DNA of 64,000 bases from Clostridium sp. 12(A) (lineage in GTDB: Bacteria > Bacillota > Clostridia > Lachnospirales > Lachnospiraceae), in NCBI GenBank assembly GCA_000526575.1, contig JAGI01000002.1, forward strand, positions 1,798,001-1,862,000, in the 5' to 3' direction. A program made the position numbers and the translations under genes. The notes beneath the pieces are model-generated. The model saw only the letters and a list, made by a program, of their open reading frames with translations. It was not told where the DNA came from and searched no databases. This document shows, piece by piece, positions 34,545 to 42,065 of this stretch (the first letter of the stretch is position 1; every line of letters begins with the position of its first letter).

Positions 34545-35442
34545 AGTAATAAACCCCCTTGGATATAATCAATGAGCTTATGGCTATAATGACAATTACG
34601 ATTCCAAAATAAACCCATGCCATGGAAGAAGCAAACCCATAATTCAAATCTACGATCATGGTCTTACTGATTTTTTCCATGACCTTGTTATCGGATCTCA
34701 TACAAAAATCAATGATGGTGTAAATCCAGTTTACCAAAAACAGGGGACTGATCATGGGAAACGTAATCTTCCAGAGACTTTCCCAACGGGTGCAGCCTTC
34801 GATTGCCGCTGCTTCGTACATATTACTGGAGATGGTCTGTAACCCGGATAAAAAGATGATAATCTGGATACCCGATGCGATTGCCACATCATAGACTCCA
34901 TCTACAATCTTAAAAACAAGCTCAAATAAACTGCTTCCTATTCCGTTTATGGTGAGTATGTTCTGGATGGCAGACGTAATAGAGGTGCCTCCGGCCGATC
35001 GCTGGATTTCATCTTGCATCCCAGCCAGCAGGGTATTGTTATACTCAATCCCCAAGACAACACCGGAAGATAAAATCACCGGAAGAAAGAAGATAGCTCT
35101 TACAAACGCCCGTCCTTTAAACTCCTGATTCAGTATCATTGCTGCAAAGAAACTGAACACCATGATTGCCACGGAATTATATGACATTCGAGTAATTTCT
35201 GTTGTTAAAAGCTTGTTGTATTCAATGTCTACGGTAAAGGCTCTTAAATAGTTTACAATTCCACCATATATAAGTTCAAATCCGCTGCTTCCAACTTTCA
35301 CGTTGCAGAAGCTCATATAGAGAGACTGGAAGAATGGCTTTACCATAAACACCAGAAAGCCGATAATGAAAGGCATAATAAACAGATATCCTGATATTGC
35401 TTTTCTTTTTTGAAGACCTTTGAATTTCTTACGCTTCATCAT
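34537..35442 (-). CDS. ABC sugar permease (UgpA/LplB-like), set 1
   Basis: 301-residue permease with about six spans. The first is IMPFIIGFLVFMVKPFFQSLY, and the EAA-loop is YEAAAIEGCTRWESLWKITFPMISP near 208. It pairs with the product of the overlapping gene at 33540. An insertion between spans 3 and 4 (QDEIQRSAGGTSITSAIQ...) makes the central periplasmic part longer than usual. It follows the DUF5696 gene by 17 bases in the operon. Confidence 0.9.
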   Translation of the reverse strand: MMKRKKFKGLQKRKAISGYLFIMPFIIGFLVFMVKPFFQSLYMSFCNVKVGSSGFELIYGGIVNYLRAFTVDIEYNKLLTTEITRMSYNSVAIMVFSFFAAMILNQEFKGRAFVRAIFFLPVILSSGVVLGIEYNNTLLAGMQDEIQRSAGGTSITSAIQNILTINGIGSSLFELVFKIVDGVYDVAIASGIQIIIFLSGLQTISSNMYEAAAIEGCTRWESLWKITFPMISPLFLVNWIYTIIDFCMRSDNKVMEKISKTMIVDLNYGFASSMAWVYFGIVIVIIAISSLIISKGVYYYE

Positions 35443-35459
35443 ATATCTATTTTCCTTTC

Positions 35460-38018
35460 CTAGTGAACTACCAGATAGTCTCTGGCCGGCAGTAATGTTC
35501 CATCTTGCGTGGTATAGTCCTCATAATTATAGTTGACATATACCTTTGTTCCATCCTCGTAAGCAGTAAGTGTGACCCCCTTGTCTAATTTGGCATGGTC
35601 TGTGATCCGCTGATTGAAGGTACCATTTAAGCTTTTTTCATATCTTTGGTAGATCGTAAGCATGGTGTCCTTCCATGCTTCGTATCCTGCTCCGAAATAC
35701 TGAGTATAGTATGTATTCTGCAGTTTCTTTGAATCCGCCGCCATAAATGTGAAGGAAAGACCAGCCCCATATTCTGCTGATTGAAGCAATTCCTCCCTAT
35801 AATCTCTGGCTAGATTCAGGGCTTCTCCCGTATAGTTGACATAACCGTGAACAGCTATTTGATAAAAGGGAACGGCTTCGTCAATGATTGTATAGCCAGA
35901 GCCAGCCAAGTCCATGTTGGTAATGAAATCCGTAACTCCCAGCGTATAATCATTTCCCATATTGGTCATGATTCCCATTCCAGAATTATGGATGGCATTT
36001 AAGATTTCCATCTGCTGTTCTTTTGCTCCCTGGCGGGTGACAAACCTTCTGGGATTATAATCTGCGGAAAGCTGATATCCCACATCTTGAAAGGATACTC
36101 CAGCTGCGTTGTAGGTTTTTGCAGCTTCCCATAGATTTTCCATGGCCATAGTGATTCCTTTTACATTTAGCAGATAGTATGGATCCCGATAATCCTGTTT
36201 CCCATAATAGACCGGATCAAAGGAATAAAGTTTTACGATTACTTTGCTGGCCATTGTTGCTGCATCCCTGGACAGAAGAAAATCATCGATTTTTTTGTTG
36301 TATGCGTAATTCGTCACGCCATCTAAGTAAAGCTTCATTCCATTTTCAGACGCATAGGAAGTTAAAGCCTTTAAATCTTTTTTACTGCCAAGCCTGGAAA
36401 CCAGATCAACCTTTGATAAAATTGTCTGTTTCATTCCTCCATTCATGAAGCCGCAGAGCTTTACCGACAGATTCTTTACTCCGTTTTCATTTAACTCCTC
36501 CAAGATATTCCTTGCTTCCTGAAAGGTGGTAAGGGAAAGAGGTCTTGAGACAGGCACCCCCATCACCTGTTCCATCTTATCCACCGCTCCAATGAAGCTT
36601 ACTAAAACCGGCACCGTCAAATCATTATTTGCCGTAAAACTATCCCCATAGGTCTCTCCCAGATAGTCATGATAGGAATTTGCCATCTCCACATAACTGC
36701 CGGAATCCACAAAACGGTATCGTTCTACCAGCTTTTCTTTTGGTATGCTATCTTCATACACAAACATGGCACCATTATACTTATCCGCTACGTCACACTG
36801 TTCCCGGTGTAAGATACTAAAGCTTGCACTGGCATAATTATAACTGTTGCTTCTGCCGCTGATATCCGCACCAATGGAGGCATATGGTGCCCCGTCCTCC
36901 AGCATGCAGAGAAAGGAACTGTCTCCTTTCGAGATTCCAAATACCCCAAAATAGTTGCGGGTTTCATGTACTAAGGATTCTCTGCCCTGCGCCATATCCC
37001 AACCGTATACATTGGAATAATAGCTGCTTTGGGCAGTCTTTCCGTTATTGAAATTTATAATGGAGCCGCCGCCCTCCGGTACGAATAAATATCCTTCCTC
37101 CAAAGAAGTACCTGCTCCAAAATAAGGCAGTACATTTAAAGTCAGAAGTGGATATTTTTTCTTGTATTCAATTTCCTCCATGGGAACTTCAACCTTTAAG
37201 TCATTTCCCTCCAGCCGATAAATAACGCTGACATTAAACACTGGTTTATCCGTAGATTGATCCGCCGTATATAACTCTTTCCCCTTGACATAGTCCTGAG
37301 TGGTATAACCAGCTTCCTTAAAATAGTCTTCAAACTTGGTTTTTATATTGTTTTTTACCCCATCACGCAGAACATAAATCACTTCATCTGCAAGAATTGG
37401 ATATTTGGCAAGCAGGGCATCTTTGTCTTCCTTTTTTTCCATATGGTTGATGTCATACATCTTGTAGTATTGTTTCACCATGCTGGCATTGGATTTGCTC
37501 ATCTGAGAAAGAAATTTCTCAAACTCATCTTTCAATATAACGTTAGGAACGATAAATTCCTTCTCCACCTCTCCAATCGAGTAATTTACCTTAATGGAAT
37601 CTTTGGTTGCCTCTATATCATAGATTTTACTGGCTATGCTGTATTTGTAATTGTTATAAAGAGTGTCCACCCCATTGATGGTGCTGTAGGTCAAAAGTAG
37701 GGTTGACTTTAAATTCTCAATATCTGTGGAAAGCGCCACTTTATCCTCATCGGCATCCTGTGGATTGGAGTACCACACCTTACCTGTGGATTTCACCTTA
37801 ATCATAAACTGTGTCGTTTCAGAATCCATGGTCAGCTTTAACTTATCATTTTCCAGTATAATTTCCTGTTCTTTTCCCTCAAAAGCATTTACCTTGATTA
37901 TGCTTTCCGGTTCCGGTTCTTTTTTGGTAAGTATTAGTATCATAGCCACCACAAAAATCACCAATATAAGAAGAGCAGGAGCCAGGAGATTTTTCAGCTT
38001 ATCTTTTATCATTCTCAT
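35460..38018 (-). CDS. Membrane-anchored DUF5696 protein
   Basis: 852-residue protein with an N-terminal membrane anchor (about 12-31, LAPALLILVIFVVAMILILT) and a large extracytoplasmic part. The first 400 residues are beta-rich, like the sandwich domains of glycosidases. The region 480-800 looks like a TIM-barrel (VSFIGAVDKM, GVKNLSVKLCGFMNGG, MKLYLDGVTNY, GVSFQDVGYQLSADYN, GMGIMTNMGNDY). The family function is not established; a surface glycosidase or glycan-binding role is inferred from fold impression and operon. No catalytic pair is assigned. It lies between the Yip1-like gene and permease set 1. Confidence 0.75.
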   Translation of the reverse strand: MRMIKDKLKNLLAPALLILVIFVVAMILILTKKEPEPESIIKVNAFEGKEQEIILENDKLKLTMDSETTQFMIKVKSTGKVWYSNPQDADEDKVALSTDIENLKSTLLLTYSTINGVDTLYNNYKYSIASKIYDIEATKDSIKVNYSIGEVEKEFIVPNVILKDEFEKFLSQMSKSNASMVKQYYKMYDINHMEKKEDKDALLAKYPILADEVIYVLRDGVKNNIKTKFEDYFKEAGYTTQDYVKGKELYTADQSTDKPVFNVSVIYRLEGNDLKVEVPMEEIEYKKKYPLLTLNVLPYFGAGTSLEEGYLFVPEGGGSIINFNNGKTAQSSYYSNVYGWDMAQGRESLVHETRNYFGVFGISKGDSSFLCMLEDGAPYASIGADISGRSNSYNYASASFSILHREQCDVADKYNGAMFVYEDSIPKEKLVERYRFVDSGSYVEMANSYHDYLGETYGDSFTANNDLTVPVLVSFIGAVDKMEQVMGVPVSRPLSLTTFQEARNILEELNENGVKNLSVKLCGFMNGGMKQTILSKVDLVSRLGSKKDLKALTSYASENGMKLYLDGVTNYAYNKKIDDFLLSRDAATMASKVIVKLYSFDPVYYGKQDYRDPYYLLNVKGITMAMENLWEAAKTYNAAGVSFQDVGYQLSADYNPRRFVTRQGAKEQQMEILNAIHNSGMGIMTNMGNDYTLGVTDFITNMDLAGSGYTIIDEAVPFYQIAVHGYVNYTGEALNLARDYREELLQSAEYGAGLSFTFMAADSKKLQNTYYTQYFGAGYEAWKDTMLTIYQRYEKSLNGTFNQRITDHAKLDKGVTLTAYEDGTKVYVNYNYEDYTTQDGTLLPARDYLVVH

Positions 38019-38033
38019 TTACCCTCCCACCCG

Positions 38034-38666
38034 TCACATTCGGAACATGATTTCTTTTACGATGGAAACAAAATACGAGATTCCCTGGCTGATCATGCTA
38101 AAGAACAGCAATAAGATAAATATCATGACCAGCATGGCAAACACGGATGCAATCATAAACAAGATGGTTTTCGTCATGCTGTATTCATGGATCTCCATCA
38201 TGGCACAAATCATTAATACTGCGATCCAGCCCATCATAAACACCAGTGCAAAGTTGTAAAATGCGCCTTCTTCTACCGTAATGAGATTGCTCAGTATAAT
38301 CATTGGAAACCGTATGAGGGGATAAGGTGCCAGTGCATAACCGACCCCCATACAGATCTGAGACAGTTTCCCTTTTCCATCAAACAACGTAGTAAGCCCC
38401 CAGTTTCCCACACAGAACAATACCAGGGGGAACAGGATGCTGGCAATGTAGACAAAGATATTAATTCCTTCCCGGTAAACCTGCATAAACTGGAAACTGG
38501 TATATTGCAGCGACATGATTCTCGCAAGCAGGGTCAGTAATACGATTGTATTTGCTGCCGCAAGGGAACCCCTTTTTTCATGGGTTAAGTCCCAGAAGCC
38601 ATCCAGCGGATGGGTAATCACATACAATGAATATTTTAATGATGATACGTAACGATTGGCCGTCAT
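38034..38666 (-). CDS. Yip1-family membrane protein
   Basis: 210-residue protein with five or so membrane spans covering residues 30-200. The N-terminal soluble segment (YSLYVITHPLDGFWDLTHEKRG) is characteristic of the bacterial Yip1-domain proteins found with DUF5696 and sugar ABC genes. No catalytic residues are visible. ACGGAGGAAGGT precedes the ATG. It is 19 bases from the NHL/TPR gene and 15 from the DUF5696 gene, so the three are probably one membrane complex. That is an inference. Confidence 0.75.
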   Translation of the reverse strand: MTANRYVSSLKYSLYVITHPLDGFWDLTHEKRGSLAAANTIVLLTLLARIMSLQYTSFQFMQVYREGINIFVYIASILFPLVLFCVGNWGLTTLFDGKGKLSQICMGVGYALAPYPLIRFPMIILSNLITVEEGAFYNFALVFMMGWIAVLMICAMMEIHEYSMTKTILFMIASVFAMLVMIFILLLFFSMISQGISYFVSIVKEIMFRM

Positions 38667-38685
38667 ACCTTCCTCCGTTTCTGAA

Positions 38686-40197
38686 TTACTCTTTAAAAAT
38701 CTCCGCAGTATCGATTTGGTACTTGATTTTCTTTCCTCGTTCTATGAGCGTCGGGAGAACAAATAAGAGGATTACTCCTGTAAATAGTAAGCCTATATGT
38801 TCTTCCACCCACGCCTTCCGATACTGCTTAAATGCCTTGGAGTAATTCTTTGTATCCCATTTTAATTCAAAGTACTTCATGGCTTCTTTATATTTTTCCT
38901 GGCTCATGAGTGAGGTTCCGATTCCCACATATGCCAAATCATAATTTCCATTTTGCGCCTTTACCTTTTCCCAGGTTTTCCCGGAAGCCTCGTAATCTCC
39001 TGCATCGTATTCTGTTATGGCCTGATATATTAAATTTCCATATTCCGTTGGGGTAAATACGGTAAGGCTGGCATCCTGTGAATCCAAAACAAGAAGATCA
39101 TTTCCCATATGATCAATGGCAGATGGAAGCTTAAAGCTGCCGTTTAAGTTGCCATTTCCGCCAAAGGCATATAGCATATGGCCTTGCTTGTCATAACCGA
39201 ACATTCTTCCTCTCACCTTGTCAATTGCAAAATAGATCCCATGATCAAGTGCTGTTATATCAGTAATTAAGGATGGGCCCTTGTAACCACCGCCAAGACC
39301 CCAATAGAGGTCACCCATAACACGATAATTCCCATTTTGAATGAGAATGTTCTGCCCCATTAGATTCAATCTTCGAATGGGCACATCGGAACCGGTATCC
39401 ATGCCCCTTTCGCTTACATTGGTGGTACATGCAAAGATAAAGCCTTCGGTATCCATATAAATATTGTCATACTCCGTGGGCACAAAGGATTCCATCGCTG
39501 CTCTCTGCGCCTTTGAGGCAAACTTTTTCCACATATAGTCTGAGAAATTATAGGTTACCTGGCTGGCGCCGTAAAAACCAGTAAAGGTTCCGTCTGCATC
39601 GTATTTTATCATTCCTTTGTTGATATTGTCGGCAATGCAGTATACCCTTCCAGCTGCATCCACCTCCAGCTTATTCGGCAGAAATTCAGCGGATTGGTCA
39701 AAGACCACATTGTCCGGCTTTTGAAACATCATCACAAAATTTAAGTCATCATCTAATTTTAAAATCCGGTTGTTTCCTTTATCACAGATGTAGAGATTTC
39801 CATCCTTAGTGACACAAATATCCGTGGGATTTAAAAATGTTCTGACCTCCACATCTCCTTTTATTTCATCAATGACACGGATTAGTTTAAAAACATTCTT
39901 GTTTTCTCGTTTCAACTGTACGATCCGGTTGTTACCGGTATCGCAGATATAAACATCATCTCCTTGAACATACAATCCTGCCGGTGCGTTAAAGCCTTTA
40001 TTTACCCCCAGATCCGCTGCGGTATAAACGTCTATGGTGCTATAGGCATCAGGGGAATACTGTACGTCACCCCAATAATCATAGTTATAGGTATACCCCC
40101 TTTCCGAGCCGTCATCTGCATAGGCCGCAACTGTGGAACCCGCCAGGAGGCTTACCGAAAAAATCAATGCTGCAAGGCAATTCATGCTCCTTTTCAT
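38686..40197 (-). CDS. Secreted NHL-repeat/TPR membrane protein
   Basis: 503-residue exported protein. A signal peptide ends near residue 27 (AAYA-DDGS). NHL propeller repeats cover about 60-390 (YVQGDDVYICDTGNNRIVQL, VTKDGNLYICDKGNNRILKL, GNDLLVLDSQDASLTVF). TPR-like helices lie at about 395-455 (YDAGDYEASGKTWEKV, SQEKYKEAMKYFELKW). One C-terminal membrane span (about 466-484) leaves a short cytoplasmic tail. This is a scaffold or binding protein on the outer face of the membrane. It is conserved in position with the Yip1 and DUF5696 genes here. The ligand is unknown. Confidence 0.8.
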   Translation of the reverse strand: MKRSMNCLAALIFSVSLLAGSTVAAYADDGSERGYTYNYDYWGDVQYSPDAYSTIDVYTAADLGVNKGFNAPAGLYVQGDDVYICDTGNNRIVQLKRENKNVFKLIRVIDEIKGDVEVRTFLNPTDICVTKDGNLYICDKGNNRILKLDDDLNFVMMFQKPDNVVFDQSAEFLPNKLEVDAAGRVYCIADNINKGMIKYDADGTFTGFYGASQVTYNFSDYMWKKFASKAQRAAMESFVPTEYDNIYMDTEGFIFACTTNVSERGMDTGSDVPIRRLNLMGQNILIQNGNYRVMGDLYWGLGGGYKGPSLITDITALDHGIYFAIDKVRGRMFGYDKQGHMLYAFGGNGNLNGSFKLPSAIDHMGNDLLVLDSQDASLTVFTPTEYGNLIYQAITEYDAGDYEASGKTWEKVKAQNGNYDLAYVGIGTSLMSQEKYKEAMKYFELKWDTKNYSKAFKQYRKAWVEEHIGLLFTGVILLFVLPTLIERGKKIKYQIDTAEIFKE

Positions 40198-40240
40198 ATC
40201 CTGTTTTCCTCCCTCTCCTTACTTCACAGTTCCTTTCGTA

Positions 40241-41113
40241 TCATTCCTTCAGACCGGAACTTGCCATGGTTTCAAGGATACGGCTTTCCGACAGGATGAA
40301 GATTGTAATTGGAACAATCATAACGACCACCGTTACCGCTGCCGCCTGACCGGTTCTTGCAATTCCACCGCTTTGTATCTGCTGCAGTGCATAGACCAGA
40401 GTCTTCTTTTGTTCCGAATAAATGAAGGTTGCCGCTTTGTTATTCCATAGGCTTTGAACGGAAAAGATGATTAATGTCAGCCACGCCGGCTTTACATTAG
40501 GCATTACAATCTGAAGAAATATCTTGCCAAGACCGGCACCGTCAATCATAGCTGCTTCGATTAATGACATGGGAATTCCTTCCATAAACTGCTTCATCAG
40601 GAATAGTCCCATAGGTGCCGCAAATGCCGGTATAATAACAGCCCAGTAAGTATCAATCCAGCCCAGCTTGCTGATAATCAGGTAATTGGGGATTGCCGTT
40701 ACATATCCATTGAACATTAGTGCCGTCACAACAATGGTAAAGAACAGCTTACTGCCCGGAAACTCATATTTTGAGAGCACAAAGGCTCCAAGGGAAGCAA
40801 TGATTAAATGTCCTGCCGTACCTGCTGCCGTAATAAACACGGTATTGAATATGTATCTGGAAAAGGTGACCCAGGATTTTCCCATGGTGACGAATAAATC
40901 CTGGAAGTTATCCAGAGTCGGATTCTGTGCAAATACCTTAGGGGGAAACAAAAACAATTCATCAAGAGGCTTTAGTGAACTGCTGACAGCAAATACAAGG
41001 GGAAACACCATAGCGATTGCAACCAAAAACAGCATGAAATAAATCAGGAAGTCTCCGGTTCTGGATCGGTTTGGTTTTCTTTTTTTGATTTTAAATAATT
41101 TACGATTTATCAT
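40241..41113 (-). CDS. ABC sugar permease (MalG-like), set 2
   Basis: 290-residue permease with about six spans. The EAA-loop (IEAAMIDGAGLGKIFLQIVMPNVKP) is near residue 184. The C-terminus ILESRILETMASSGLKE is family-typical. It is separated by one base from its partner at 41115 and follows the giant binding protein, forming transporter set 2. No ATPase gene is present. Confidence 0.9.
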   Translation of the reverse strand: MINRKLFKIKKRKPNRSRTGDFLIYFMLFLVAIAMVFPLVFAVSSSLKPLDELFLFPPKVFAQNPTLDNFQDLFVTMGKSWVTFSRYIFNTVFITAAGTAGHLIIASLGAFVLSKYEFPGSKLFFTIVVTALMFNGYVTAIPNYLIISKLGWIDTYWAVIIPAFAAPMGLFLMKQFMEGIPMSLIEAAMIDGAGLGKIFLQIVMPNVKPAWLTLIIFSVQSLWNNKAATFIYSEQKKTLVYALQQIQSGGIARTGQAAAVTVVVMIVPITIFILSESRILETMASSGLKE

Positions 41114-41114
41114 A

Positions 41115-42053
41115 TCAGGTCCCTACTCTTCTTAACAGACTCTGGATTGCCTTGTTACATAAGATCATGATTAAAAACAGCAAGGTAGCAATCGCCGATG
41201 CATACCCCATCTCAAATCTTGAAAAACCATAATCAAACAAATGGGTCACAACGGTACGTGCTGCATAATCCGTACTTGGATACCCGCAAAGTGCCATGGT
41301 AACATCACAGACCCCAAATGCTTGTGTAATCGACATGACCGCACCAAACATCAGCATTGGCTTCATATTGGGAAGGGTAATATACCACAACTCCTGCCAC
41401 CGGTTTTTAACTCCGTCCATGTATCCTGCTTCAAACTGAGACCGGTCTACCCCCTGAAGGCCTGCTACAAAGGAAAGGAATCCGGTTCCCAGACTCATCC
41501 AAAGGATAACAATCATACATACCGTTAGCATATACTTGGGGTTGGTCAGCCACAGGATAGGAGCATCGATAAGACCTGCATTCATTAAAAATGCATTGAC
41601 ATAGCCATAGGCATCCCCTCGAAAAAAGATGGAAAAAATAACAAATACATTGCCTGCTATGGACGGCGCGTAAAATATGATAACTGCAATGGTCCGAATC
41701 CACCTTGGCAGCTCATTGATGAGCCATGCGAAAAGAAAAGACATGATATATCCCAATGGCCCGGTAATTACGGCAATCATAAACGTATTTTTAACCGCTG
41801 TTAAAAAGATATCATCCTGTAAAATCAGACTGATATAATTTTGCAACCCGATAAACTTCGGAGGCTCCAGTATGTTGTAATAAGTAAAGCTGAAAAAAAT
41901 GGAGGAGCAAACTGGCAGAATGTAAAACATGGTAAATAATATTGCATAGGGTGCAAGAAACAGGTAGCACGCTTTGCTTTTCTTTGCCTTTTTCACCATG
42001 ATTCCAAACTCATGACGGCGCAGCGTAACATATTTTTTTAAATACTCTCTCAT
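41115..42053 (-). CDS. ABC sugar permease (UgpA/LplB-like), set 2
   Basis: 312-residue permease with six or so spans (LFLAPYAILFTMFYILPVCSS is the first). The EAA-loop is FEAGYMDGVKNRWQELWYITLPNMKP near residue 215. GTAGCAGGAGGATGGG precedes the ATG. It lies 12 bases after the giant solute-binding protein gene and pairs with the 40241 permease. Confidence 0.9.
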   Translation of the reverse strand: MREYLKKYVTLRRHEFGIMVKKAKKSKACYLFLAPYAILFTMFYILPVCSSIFFSFTYYNILEPPKFIGLQNYISLILQDDIFLTAVKNTFMIAVITGPLGYIMSFLFAWLINELPRWIRTIAVIIFYAPSIAGNVFVIFSIFFRGDAYGYVNAFLMNAGLIDAPILWLTNPKYMLTVCMIVILWMSLGTGFLSFVAGLQGVDRSQFEAGYMDGVKNRWQELWYITLPNMKPMLMFGAVMSITQAFGVCDVTMALCGYPSTDYAARTVVTHLFDYGFSRFEMGYASAIATLLFLIMILCNKAIQSLLRRVGT

Positions 42054-42065
42054 CCCATCCTCCTG

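Noticed and set aside
35460-38018. Known glycoside hydrolase family for DUF5696
   Set aside because: Only a fold impression supports it and no catalytic pair can be named from sequence alone.
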